A stretch of 55,316 nucleotides of DNA, taken from the NCBI GenBank assembly GCA_031291845.1, contig JARLIH010000046.1, positions 1 through 55,316 of the forward strand. Direction: 5' to 3'. Position numbers and translations under genes: made by a program. The stretch's first letter is position 1. Each line of letters begins with the position of its first letter. The notes beneath the pieces are model-generated. The model was given only the letters and a program-made list of their open reading frames with translations. It searched no databases and was not told the DNA's origin. Source of the DNA: Isosphaeraceae bacterium. Lineage in GTDB: Bacteria; Planctomycetota; Planctomycetia; Isosphaerales; Isosphaeraceae. This document shows, piece by piece, positions 47,271 through 55,316 of the stretch.

Positions 47271-48230
47271 TCAGTACCCGTCGGCCGAAACGACCTCGCC
47301 TCCTTGCCGGGTTGCCAGGGCCTGGAAGACCGCAAGGGGGCGTTTCTCCTTGATGAAGCGAACGCCGCCGTCCGCGAAGAGGAACTGCGCACCGCCGGGA
47401 TGCCGCGACCAGAACTGGTCGGCGTGGGCGGGCCGTGAGTTGGGGCCGTCGAGCTCGCCGGTGTGGGCGATCACGAGCGCATCGCCCCCTTCCGGCGACA
47501 GTCCGCCTTCGGCCTGCAACTCGGTAATCGGTACGGCCGCGTGGGTCACGGCCCCGGTCCACGTCGCGCGGGCGAGGTTCTGGCTCTTCTCGCCGACGGC
47601 CAACGTGTTGCTCGTCCCGTCGACGACCTGGGCGATCGTGACCGACCGATTGCGGTAGAAAAGGCCTTCGCCGTTATCGCGGCCCGGCGGGTCGTCGCTT
47701 GGGCTGTACGGGTACAAGCTCGACGGATCGCCCTTGCCGAAGCAGCCGACATAGTTCGACGATGCGACGTCGCAGATCGGATTGCCGAGCGACGAGCTGC
47801 TCGTGCTGTCGTCGACCACCGTGAACTGCGGTTGGAACGAGGCGTCCGATGGGCATATGAAAATGTTGATTTTGGTCAGCCGAGCCGTCTGGTTGGCGGC
47901 CTGCTCGATGGGCAGGCTGAAATTGATCGAGCTGTAAACCACGCCTTGCTCGACCTGGGACAGAGCCAAGGCGGCCCAGCCCCAGCCGGGCCCGTTATTG
48001 TCGCCGTCCGGGCCGGGCAAGGAGATCAGGCCCGGGGGAAAGGCGCCGACGGCGTCGTGGTAGTTGTGAAGGGCGATCCCGACTTGCTTCAAGTTGTTCG
48101 CACACTGGATTCGCCGAGCGGCCTCGCGGGCGGCCTGCACGGCGGGAAGCAAGAGCGCGATCAAGACGGCGATGATCGCGATCACGACCAGGAGCTCGAT
48201 CAGGGTGAATCCTCGGGTACGCGGGCGCAT
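47271..48230 (-). CDS. DUF1559-family pseudopilin-like protein
   Basis: The product is 319 residues from ATG 48230 ([20 protein letters not shown]), the prepilin-type start. [20 protein letters not shown] follows, and the C-terminal H-x9-DG motif is [19 protein letters not shown]. The middle has the usual [13 protein letters not shown] and ICPSDAS blocks. An Arg-rich in-frame extension to 48731 is not credible. A Cys-rich secreted protein gene ends 167 bases upstream on the same strand. Confidence 0.94.
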   Translation of the reverse strand: MRPRTRGFTLIELLVVIAIIAVLIALLLPAVQAAREAARRIQCANNLKQVGIALHNYHDAVGAFPPGLISLPGPDGDNNGPGWGWAALALSQVEQGVVYSSINFSLPIEQAANQTARLTKINIFICPSDASFQPQFTVVDDSTSSSSLGNPICDVASSNYVGCFGKGDPSSLYPYSPSDDPPGRDNGEGLFYRNRSVTIAQVVDGTSNTLAVGEKSQNLARATWTGAVTHAAVPITELQAEGGLSPEGGDALVIAHTGELDGPNSRPAHADQFWSRHPGGAQFLFADGGVRFIKEKRPLAVFQALATRQGGEVVSADGY

Positions 48231-48397
48231 GAGCCGGGTGCTCCGGACGCGGCGCAGGCGCGGCGGCGGGTGGGCCGCGCCTGGGACCGCGGGGCTTCTG
48301 CAAGGCTTCGGAAGCGAAAGAGACACGCATGACGTCGCAAGTTCCTGCGCAACGGGTGCGCGGAACCCAAGCGGTCGCCGCGGGAGGGCGGGCTTGG

Positions 48398-48898
48398 TCA
48401 GGCGGGCGTCCGCGGTTCCGGTGGCTCGTCGGGCAGGGCGCCGGCAAGGCGTGCGTGCAAGGCGGGGTGAAAGGCATCGAGACGCCGGCCGCCGTCGCGC
48501 GGGACCGGGTGGGCGTTTGCGCTGAGACTTGCCTTCGTGACGAGCGGCACCGCGCTCGGGCTGGAAGGGAGGCCCTGGCCGCCGCAAGGGACGGAGCGAA
48601 CGCAAGGGCCCGCGCGGCGCCGGGTGGAAGGAGCGGGAACGTCGTCGGCCCGCGGAGCGGGTGCCGCCATCCGGGCGAGCCGCTGCTCGCGCCGGGCGCA
48701 GCAGCAGTCCCCTTCGCAGTCGGAGCTGCACTTGCAGCGATGGGTCTGCGCGGCGGCGCGCTCGGCCCGCGCCGCCGCAACAGATGCAGCCCGAGCCTCG
48801 GCCGTCCCGCCGCAGATCCAGAGCGCAAGCAGCACTGCCAGCCAGGAGCGGCGATCGCGCGTCGGAGCCGGGAGGAGCGTCGAGACGACTGGCCGCAC
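48398..48898 (-). CDS. Cys-rich secreted hypothetical protein
   Basis: The product is 166 residues from GTG 48898, supported by GGAGGAG eight bases upstream. The signal peptide ([20 protein letters not shown]) is followed by a short helix and the cluster [20 protein letters not shown]: seven cysteines within 14 residues, possibly a metal-binding or disulfide knot. The remaining 90 residues are Pro/Arg-rich and low in complexity. It is cotranscribed with, or close to, the following pseudopilin. I do not recognise a family. Confidence 0.6.
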   Translation of the reverse strand: MRPVVSTLLPAPTRDRRSWLAVLLALWICGGTAEARAASVAAARAERAAAQTHRCKCSSDCEGDCCCARREQRLARMAAPAPRADDVPAPSTRRRAGPCVRSVPCGGQGLPSSPSAVPLVTKASLSANAHPVPRDGGRRLDAFHPALHARLAGALPDEPPEPRTPA

Positions 48899-49067
48899 GA
48901 GCGAATCTCCTCCGCGACGATCTCGGTCAGGCGGGAGCTCTTGGTGAGAACCCTATCATGGGGAGCGCCGGACCCATCGTCAAGCGTGGAGCGTCGGGGC
49001 GATGGACAACGACCCGCCCGTCCGGCAAGATAGCCACGACTGCCTCCTTCCTACCGGAGCGACTCCC

Positions 49068-51548
49068 GTGCCTCGACTTCCCCTTTGCCTTGCGACCTTC
49101 TTCGTTTTCGCGCTCGGGGCCGTGGCCCAGGAGGCCCCGCGCTTCGCCGGACCCACGGAGAAGGGCTTTCTCCTCCCCAACGGCTGGACGATCACACCGG
49201 CGGGCCGGCACGTGCCGTTGACCGACATGGTCCTGAACATCATGCCGCTGGCCGACGGCCGGCACGCAATCGCCGCGACGAGCGGCTACAACCGGCACGA
49301 GCTCTCGCTCGTCGACCTGGAGGCGCGCAAGGTCGTCTCGGCCGAGTCGGTCGCGCAGAGCTGGTTCGGGCTCGCCGCCGAACCCGGCACGGAGCGTATC
49401 TGGTGGTCGGCCGGCGGCTCGGCTCGGCTGCACGTGTTCCGGCTCGCCGAAGGGGCGCTGCGCCCCGCCGCGCCCCCCGTCGTGGAGAGCGCACTGCCCA
49501 AGGAACAGGCCAAGGGTCATTTCCGGAGCGGGCTGACGTTCGACCACGCCGGCGCGACGGTCTACTCGCTTGACATCAACGCCGGGACCATCAGTGCGCT
49601 GCCGTTGAAGGGGGACCGTCCCTTTCGGACGGCCAAGGCGGGCACGAGGCCGTACGACATCGTTCTGGCCCGCAACGGCTCGCGCCTGTATGTGTCCGAC
49701 TGGGCGAGCCGAGCAGTGCTCGCACTCGACCCGGCCGACCTCGGGGTCGTCGCGAAGATCCCGGTCGGAGAGCACCCGAACCAGATCGCCCTGCACCCCA
49801 AGGACGACCGGCTGTTCGTCGCCTGTGCATCGAGCAACAGCGTTGCCGTCATCGACACCCTGCGCGGGGCCGTCACCGAGACGATCGCCACGACGCTCTT
49901 CCCCAAGGCGCCCGAGGGGAGCACCCCCGATGCGCTCGCCGTCGCCCCCGACGGCCGCACGCTCTACGTCGCCAACGCCGACAACAACTGCGTGGCCGTG
50001 GTCGACGTCGCCACCGCCTCCCACAGCCACGTGAAAGGGTTCATCCCGACCGGTTGGTATCCGTCGGCGGTGGCCGTCACGCCCGACGGCAAGAACCTGC
50101 TCGTGGGAGTCGGCAAAGGCAACCAGACCCGCCCGAACCCGTTCGACGTCACGAAACCCGCCGAGGGCACGAACGAGACCGAGACCCCGAAGCGCCGGCG
50201 CTATCCTTACATCGGTACGACGCTCTCGGGAGCGCTTTCGATCGTGCCGGTCCCGGACGATAAGCAACTCGCCGCCTACACCGAGACGGTCTACCGCAAC
50301 TGCCCTTATGCCGACAGCCTGCTGACCGACGCCCCGTACCCGCACAAGACGGCCGTCCCCACCAAGGTCGGCGACCCGTCACCGATCCAGCACGTGATCT
50401 ACATCATCAAGGAGAACCGGACCTACGACCAGGTCTTCGGTGACGTGAACCGGGGGAACGGCGACCCGTCGCTCGTCATGTTCGGCGCCAGGGTTTCGCC
50501 CAACCACCACAAACTGGCCGAGGAGTTCGTCCTGCTCGACAACCTGTACTGCAACGGCCACGTTTCGGCCGACGGCCACCCTTGGTCGACCATGGCGTAC
50601 AACACCGACTACATCGCGAGGAACTGGGCGCTGACCTATTCGGGACGGGCCGGCGTGAATGACGACGACGACGGCGACCTTGCGAAGGCCCCGTCGGGCT
50701 ACCTCTGGGACGCCTGCGCGCGCAACGGTCTGACCTACCGCAGCTACGGCGAGTACGGCCGGCGGGTCAGCCAGCCCGACGGCACGTTCAAGATGGAAGG
50801 CGCAGTGCCCGGCCTCGTCGGCCACTTCTGCCCGGACTGGGGCCTCCCTGCCGAGAAGGGCCGGCCGGTCCGAGACACCGACCGCGTCGAGACGTTCCTC
50901 AAGGAGTTCCGTGCCTACGAGAAGAGCGGCGACCTGCCCCGGTTCATCGTCATGAGCCTGGGCGAAGACCACACAACCGGCACCAAGACAGGCGCGTTCA
51001 CGCCCGAGGCGTGCGTCGCCAGCAACGACCTGGCGCTCGGCCGCCTGGTCGAGGCGGTGACGAAAAGCGCGTACTGGCCCAAGACGGCGATCTTCGTGAT
51101 CGAAGACGACGCGCAGAACGGCCCCGACCACGTGGACGCGCACCGGACCATCGGGCTGGTCATCAGCCCATACACGAAGCGGCGGTCGCTCGACAGCACG
51201 CAGTACAGCACCGTGAGCATGCTGCGCACGATGGAGCTGATCCTGGGCCTCGCGCCGTTGAGCCAGTACGACGCCGCGGCGAAGCCGATGTTCGCCTCGT
51301 TCACGGAGCAGCCCGACCTGAAGGCGTATGAACACGAGCCGGCCCGGATCGACCTGAACGCCAAGAACGGCGCCCTGGCCTACGGCGCGGAGCGGTCGAA
51401 CCGGATGGACTTCAGCGAATACGACAAGATCGACGACTTCGAGCTCAACGAGATCCTCTGGCGTGCCGTCAAGGGGGCCCACGCGCCCTTGCCGCCGGCC
51501 GTGCGCAGGGCGATCGCATTCCGGCCGGCGCCGGTCGCGGAGCAATGA
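49068..51548 (+). CDS. YVTN beta-propeller / phosphoesterase fusion protein
   Basis: Taking GTG 49068 (GGAG upstream, then PRLPLCLATFFVFALGAVAQ, a signal peptide) gives about 826 residues; ATG 49002 would add 22. Residues about 60-390 are YVTN-type propeller repeats (YDIVLARNGSRLYVSDWASR, NQIALHPKDDRLFVACASSN, DALAVAPDGRTLYVANADNN, SAVAVTPDGKNLLVGVGKGN). The rest is a phosphoesterase of the PF04185/acid phosphatase type: IQHVIYIIKENRTYDQVFGD, DGHPWSTMAY, IFVIEDDAQNGPDHVDAHRT. Such fusions are found in many planctomycetes and acidobacteria. The protein is likely periplasmic or extracellular, with an unknown phosphoester substrate. Confidence 0.9.
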   Translation: MPRLPLCLATFFVFALGAVAQEAPRFAGPTEKGFLLPNGWTITPAGRHVPLTDMVLNIMPLADGRHAIAATSGYNRHELSLVDLEARKVVSAESVAQSWFGLAAEPGTERIWWSAGGSARLHVFRLAEGALRPAAPPVVESALPKEQAKGHFRSGLTFDHAGATVYSLDINAGTISALPLKGDRPFRTAKAGTRPYDIVLARNGSRLYVSDWASRAVLALDPADLGVVAKIPVGEHPNQIALHPKDDRLFVACASSNSVAVIDTLRGAVTETIATTLFPKAPEGSTPDALAVAPDGRTLYVANADNNCVAVVDVATASHSHVKGFIPTGWYPSAVAVTPDGKNLLVGVGKGNQTRPNPFDVTKPAEGTNETETPKRRRYPYIGTTLSGALSIVPVPDDKQLAAYTETVYRNCPYADSLLTDAPYPHKTAVPTKVGDPSPIQHVIYIIKENRTYDQVFGDVNRGNGDPSLVMFGARVSPNHHKLAEEFVLLDNLYCNGHVSADGHPWSTMAYNTDYIARNWALTYSGRAGVNDDDDGDLAKAPSGYLWDACARNGLTYRSYGEYGRRVSQPDGTFKMEGAVPGLVGHFCPDWGLPAEKGRPVRDTDRVETFLKEFRAYEKSGDLPRFIVMSLGEDHTTGTKTGAFTPEACVASNDLALGRLVEAVTKSAYWPKTAIFVIEDDAQNGPDHVDAHRTIGLVISPYTKRRSLDSTQYSTVSMLRTMELILGLAPLSQYDAAAKPMFASFTEQPDLKAYEHEPARIDLNAKNGALAYGAERSNRMDFSEYDKIDDFELNEILWRAVKGAHAPLPPAVRRAIAFRPAPVAEQ

Positions 51549-51694
51549 CGAGCCGCTCCGGTGGACCGACATGAATCCGTCCAACCAGCCCCCTCGAGCG
51601 TTCTGCCTCTTGAACTCAGATCGCGGGCGCGAACAATGACGGGGTCCGTCAATCTCGGCAACGCTATGGTGCCCGCCACCAGAGGAACGGCCAC

Positions 51695-52408
51695 ATGCCA
51701 TCGTCGAACCAGGATCCCCAGGGTTCCCCCACTACGCCGACCGCGGTCGTTCGGCATGCCCTCACGGAACAGGACGCGGTGTGGAGGGAACTGCTCCGTC
51801 TGGCGCAGGCGGTCGAGGTCATGCTGGCCGCCAGCGTCTCGGCCCTGTGCGACGGGCGCATCGAGCTCGTACCCGACGTGCGGGCGCAAGAGCGAGCGAT
51901 TGACGGCTGGGAGGTCCGCGTGGAGCGCGAGTGCCTGCGCGTGTTGACGCTGTACGAGCCGGTCGCCTCCGACCTGCGCAGGGTGGCCGTGGCCTTGAAG
52001 GTCAACGGCAACCTCGAGCGCGTGGGCGACCTCGCGACCCACATCGCCAAGCGCGCCGGCCGGCTCGCTCGCGAGCCGGGTGCGCCTCCCGTCTCGGAGT
52101 CACTCGCCCATCTCGCCCGGCAAGCCCTTCAGGCCTTCCGCGACAGCATTCGCGCCCTGGAGTCGGTCGATTCGGACCTCGCACGGTCGGTCAACGCGGC
52201 TGACGACGCGATTGACGGGCTCTACCGCGGAGTGGTCGACGAGTACAAGCAGGCGATCCGCCGGGATCCGGAACAACTCGACAACTGGCTGCGGCTGATC
52301 AACTCCGCCCGCAACCTGGAGCGCGTGGCCGACCACGCTACGAACATCGCCGAAGCGGTCATCTACCTCAAGGAAGGGCAGCTCGTGCGCCACCGCGGCG
52401 AGGCGTGA
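51695..52408 (+). CDS. phoU: PhoU-family phosphate-signalling regulator
   Basis: The product is 237 residues. Two three-helix PhoU repeats are visible: VEVMLAASVSALCDGRIELV, then VRAQERAIDGWEVRVERECL with YEPVASDLRRVAVALKVNGN and LERVGDLATHIAKRAGRLAR; then ADDAIDGLYRGVVDEYKQAI with SARNLERVADHATNIAEAVI. The E-R-x-x-D motifs that bind metal clusters are present in both. PhoU restrains the Pst transporter and PhoR/PhoB signalling. The pst genes are not in this window. GAGGAA precedes the ATG. Confidence 0.95.
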   Translation: MPSSNQDPQGSPTTPTAVVRHALTEQDAVWRELLRLAQAVEVMLAASVSALCDGRIELVPDVRAQERAIDGWEVRVERECLRVLTLYEPVASDLRRVAVALKVNGNLERVGDLATHIAKRAGRLAREPGAPPVSESLAHLARQALQAFRDSIRALESVDSDLARSVNAADDAIDGLYRGVVDEYKQAIRRDPEQLDNWLRLINSARNLERVADHATNIAEAVIYLKEGQLVRHRGEA

Positions 52409-52588
52409 GCCGCCGTGTCTTGACGCACAAGCCGGCTGACCCATTTGAGACGATTTGGCATCATCGCGTAAGTAATGCTCCTCTGTGACCCCACGACGGC
52501 CACGGCGGGAACACGCAACGAATCTTGACTCACAACGCCAGCGCGGTCGTCGCCATTCGGTTCCACAACCTGAGGCGAGGAGGCTCCG

Positions 52589-53401
52589 ATGTACCTGGCC
52601 GCCGTCGTGCAGATGACGTCCACGGCCGACTCCGAAGCGAACTGGCTACAGGCCAGCGGCCTCGTCGAGCGTGCCGCTCGCTCCGGTGCCCGGCTGGTGG
52701 CGACTCCCGAGAACACGAACTTTCTCGGTCCGCCGGCAGACAAGGTGCGCCTGGCCGAGACGCTCGACGGCCCGACCTGCCAGCGCTTCGGGGCGCTCGC
52801 GCGCCGGCTCGAGATCCACTTGCTGCTGGGGTCGTTCAACGAGCGGAGCGTCGATCCCGGACGCTGTCATAACACGAGCGTCCTGTTCGGGCCGGACGGC
52901 GCGACGTTGGCCGTGTACCGCAAGATCCACCTGTTCGACGTGGACGTCTCCGACGCGGTCCGTTACCGCGAGTCCGACGCGGTCGCGCCGGGGGATCGCG
53001 CGGTCGTTGTGGGGACGCCGCTCGGCCACCTCGGCCTTTCCATTTGCTACGACTTGCGGTTCGGCAACCTCTACCGCCGCCTGGTCCGCGACGGCGCCGA
53101 TATCCTGTGTGTTCCGGCCGCATTCACCGCGACGACGGGGCGCGACCACTGGGAGCCGCTCTTGCGCGGCCGGGCCATCGAGAACCAGTGCTACGTGCTC
53201 GCGCCGGCGCAGTGCGGAAGGCACGACGACCCGGGCCTCCGCGAGAGTTACGGTCATGCCGCGATCGTCGATCCCTGGGGGCAGGTCGTCGCGACCGTCT
53301 CCGACGGTCCTGGCCTGGCGGTCGCGGAGATCGACCTCGATCGCGTCGCTCGCATTCGACGCGCGATACCGGTCAGCGCGCACTTCCGGCCCGCGCTCTG
53401 A
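52589..53401 (+). CDS. Carbon-nitrogen hydrolase (nitrilase superfamily, Nit1/deaminated glutathione amidase-like)
   Basis: A 270-residue enzyme with the full nitrilase triad: Glu41 in LVATPENTNF, Lys112 in VYRKIHLFDVD and Cys153 in LSICYDLRFGNLYR. The KIHLFDVD and CYDLRF segments match Nit1-type amidases that hydrolyse deaminated glutathione or omega-amides. GAGGAGG lies just before the ATG. The SDR gene follows by 36 bases and is probably cotranscribed. Confidence 0.93.
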   Translation: MYLAAVVQMTSTADSEANWLQASGLVERAARSGARLVATPENTNFLGPPADKVRLAETLDGPTCQRFGALARRLEIHLLLGSFNERSVDPGRCHNTSVLFGPDGATLAVYRKIHLFDVDVSDAVRYRESDAVAPGDRAVVVGTPLGHLGLSICYDLRFGNLYRRLVRDGADILCVPAAFTATTGRDHWEPLLRGRAIENQCYVLAPAQCGRHDDPGLRESYGHAAIVDPWGQVVATVSDGPGLAVAEIDLDRVARIRRAIPVSAHFRPAL

Positions 53402-53437
53402 AAGATCACCCGCCGGTAAGGCGAAAAGGGAGCCACG

Positions 53438-54196
53438 ATGAGAGGCGACGGCAAAATCGCGATGATCACCGGGGCAGGGTCGGGAATCGGACGGGCGACG
53501 GCCCTGGCGCTCTTGAACGAGGGGTATTCCGTCGTGCTGGCCGGCCGCCGGCGCGAGGCGCTGGAGCAGACGGTCGCCGCCGCCGGACCGGCCGGCATCC
53601 GGGCGCTGGCCGTTCCTTCCGACGTGAGCGACCCGGCGTCCGTCGATGCGCTCTTCGAAGCGACGAAGGAAGCGTTCGGGCGCCTCGACCTGCTGTTCAA
53701 TAACGCCGGCACGGGTGCTCCGCCCGTTCCCCTCGAGGACCTCACCGTCGAGCAGTGGCGGCGCGTGGTCGACGTGAACCTCACCGGCCCGTTCCTGTGC
53801 ACGCGGGCGGCGTTCCGGCTCATGAAAGCACAGGACCCGCGGGGCGGACGCATCATCAATAATGGTTCGATCTCAGCCCAAACGCCCCGGCCGAACTCCG
53901 CGCCTTACACGGCGACGAAGCACGCGATCACCGGCCTGACCAAGTCGACCGCCCTCGACGGCCGAAAATACGACATCGCGTGCGGCCAGGTCGACATCGG
54001 CAATGCCGAGACGGACCTCACCGCGCGGATGAAGAACGGCGTGCTTCAGGCGAACGGGCAGACCGCCGTCGAGCCCACGATGGACCCCGCGCACGTTGCG
54101 CAGGCGGTTCTGTACATGGCCAGCCTCCCGCTCGACGCGAACGTCCTCTTCTTGACCGTGATGGCGACGAAGATGCCGTTCGTCGGCCGTGGCTGA
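53438..54196 (+). CDS. SDR-family oxidoreductase
   Basis: A 252-residue classical short-chain dehydrogenase/reductase. Cofactor motif TGAGSGIG at 11-18, NNAG at 88-91, and the catalytic Ser144, Tyr157 and Lys161 in the Y-x3-K pattern ([20 protein letters not shown]). The Arg pair after strand 2 (AGRRRE) suggests NADP(H). The substrate is unknown. It shares an operon with the nitrilase-like gene. Confidence 0.93.
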   Translation: MRGDGKIAMITGAGSGIGRATALALLNEGYSVVLAGRRREALEQTVAAAGPAGIRALAVPSDVSDPASVDALFEATKEAFGRLDLLFNNAGTGAPPVPLEDLTVEQWRRVVDVNLTGPFLCTRAAFRLMKAQDPRGGRIINNGSISAQTPRPNSAPYTATKHAITGLTKSTALDGRKYDIACGQVDIGNAETDLTARMKNGVLQANGQTAVEPTMDPAHVAQAVLYMASLPLDANVLFLTVMATKMPFVGRG

Positions 54197-54417
54197 GGGG
54201 CGCCGCCGGACGGGCTGCAAGGGTCGGTTGAGGAGAGATCCGGATGGCGCGCCCGGAGTCTGCGACGGGCGTGCCACCCCGCGTGCCGAAGGCCCGAGCG
54301 ATGCCACTTTGCTGATGTCCTGAGGGCGTCGACAGCGTCTCCCCAAACGCTGGATTTCGTGTTAACCTGGAGTATCCAACCGACGTACAACCACGGCGTT
54401 CCTCAACGGGGGTCACC

Positions 54418-55316
54418 ATGACGAAGCTGGCGTGCGTGGGGCGCTCGACGTCCGCCGTTGTCGCGCTCCTCGTGTTCGTCGCGTCGGCGTCGACCGTGCG
54501 AGGCGCTCCACCGGAGGCCTCGGACGACCGCGACCACTGGGCGTTCCAGCCCGTCGGCACGCCGGAGATTCCGGCGGTGAGGCAAACGGGGTGGTGCCGC
54601 AACCCGATCGACCGCTTCGTCCTGTCGAAGCTTGAGCAAAAAGGATGGGCGCCTGCTCCACCGGCGAGTCCCGCGGTTCTCTTGCGGCGGCTCTGCTTCG
54701 ACCTGAACGGGTTGCCCCCCACTCCCGAGCAGGTCGCGAGCTTTCCGCGGGGCGATCGAGACCACGCGGCGGACCGCCTGGTTGACGAGCTGCTCGCGCG
54801 GCCGGAGTACGGCGAGCGCTGGGCGCGGCATTGGCTCGACGTCGTGCGCTTCGCCGAGTCGAACGGCTACGAGCGCGACGCCGCGAAGCCGTCGGCGTGG
54901 CGATACCGCGACTACGTCGTCCGCGCGTTCAACCGCGACCAGCCGTTCGACCGTTTCCTCATCGAGCAGCTTGCCGGGGATGAGCTGCCCGACGCCGACG
55001 CGGACACCGTGATCGCCACCACGTACTACCGGCTTGGCCCCTGGGACGACGAGCCGGCCGACCCGAAGCAGGACCGCTTCGACCAGCTCGACGATCTCGT
55101 GGCCACAACGTCGGAGGTCTTCCTCGGGCTCACGCTTGCCTGCGCTCGTTGCCACGATCACAAATTCGAGCCGCTGACCCAGCGCGATTATTACGGGATG
55201 GTCGCGATCTTCAACGGGCTCAAGCGTCCCCAGAATGGACGTACGGAGCTTGTGGTTCCGGCGGGCTCGCCCGACCTGGTGCGGGCGGCCGCCGCGCGCG
55301 ACGCGCTGGCCGCCGC
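54418..55316 (+). CDS. DUF1549/Planctomycete cytochrome c domain protein, 3' end cut by window
   Basis: Starting at ATG 54418, a signal peptide (STSAVVALLVFVASASTVRG) is followed by DHWAFQPV, the usual opening, and the DUF1549 domain: IDRFVLSKLEQKGWAPAPPA, LLRRLCFDLNGLPPTPEQVA, LLARPEYGERWARHWLDVVR, FAESNGYERD, RDYVVRAFNRDQPFDRFLIE, QLAGDELP. A c-type heme motif ACARCHDHKFEPL follows. The gene has no stop before the window end; the family usually continues with a DUF1553 domain to about 1,000 residues. These are periplasmic proteins of uncertain function abundant in planctomycetes, often paired with a DUF1501 sulfatase-like gene. Confidence 0.93.
   Translation, partial: MTKLACVGRSTSAVVALLVFVASASTVRGAPPEASDDRDHWAFQPVGTPEIPAVRQTGWCRNPIDRFVLSKLEQKGWAPAPPASPAVLLRRLCFDLNGLPPTPEQVASFPRGDRDHAADRLVDELLARPEYGERWARHWLDVVRFAESNGYERDAAKPSAWRYRDYVVRAFNRDQPFDRFLIEQLAGDELPDADADTVIATTYYRLGPWDDEPADPKQDRFDQLDDLVATTSEVFLGLTLACARCHDHKFEPLTQRDYYGMVAIFNGLKRPQNGRTELVVPAGSPDLVRAAAARDALAA

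Overview
This window looks like a chromosomal segment of a planctomycete (phylum Planctomycetota, possibly Isosphaeraceae or a relative; the family-level guess is inference). The signs are two DUF1559 pseudopilin genes with an N-terminal GFTLxELLVV cleavage/helix motif and a C-terminal H-x9-DG motif, a Planctomycete-type cytochrome c/DUF1549 gene at the right end, a giant beta-helix surface protein with an LEDRVVLS N-terminal motif, and high GC with many hypothetical secreted proteins. No rRNA, tRNA, CRISPR array or intact insertion sequence was seen.

Left part (1-13.4 kb, mostly housekeeping): ispE and a spoVG carrying an inserted zinc ribbon; an alpha/beta hydrolase; a PepSY-like secreted protein; a pseudo-receiver protein; mfd, preceded by a cloverleaf-like palindromic element; two small ORFs including a BON protein; and two convergently placed minus-strand hydrolases (a large esterase-like protein and a type I phosphodiesterase/phosphatase). 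In the following gap a very good sigma-54 promoter match lies about 130 bp before an orphan intrinsic terminator, suggesting a small RNA.

Middle part (14-25.4 kb, all minus strand): this is the most unusual block. It contains two paralogous secreted six-cysteine mini-proteins with nearly identical leaders and an identical cysteine framework. Each is preceded by a DUF1573-like gene (one intact, one reduced to its 3' end). They sit among an AspH-like Asp/Asn beta-hydroxylase, a TPR-sulfotransferase, a TlpA-type thioredoxin, an HTTM (vitamin K-dependent carboxylase-like) membrane protein, an acyltransferase 3 and other membrane proteins. Both peptides end in a C-x-D-x4-C-x-C motif close to the EGF beta-hydroxylation consensus, so a peptide-maturation system is a reasonable hypothesis. 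The mature peptides lack Tyr and almost lack Glu, so sulfation or gamma-carboxylation of them is not supported.

Right-middle part (26-40 kb): a surface-glycan region with a GT2 glycosyltransferase, a PIG-V-like mannosyltransferase, two GT39/ArnT-like membrane glycosyltransferases, an MBOAT O-acyltransferase with a divergent SGNH partner, a fused MFS/spermidine-synthase protein and a pseudopilin. Two decayed transposase fragments (about 32.5 and 38.0 kb) mark past rearrangement.

Right part (40-55.3 kb): a 1,865-residue secreted beta-helix protein built from two tandem copies of a 900-residue unit, DUF2239, a second DUF1559 pseudopilin preceded by a Cys-rich secreted protein, a YVTN-propeller/phosphoesterase, phoU, a nitrilase-family amidase with an SDR, and the start of a DUF1549 cytochrome-domain protein cut by the window end.
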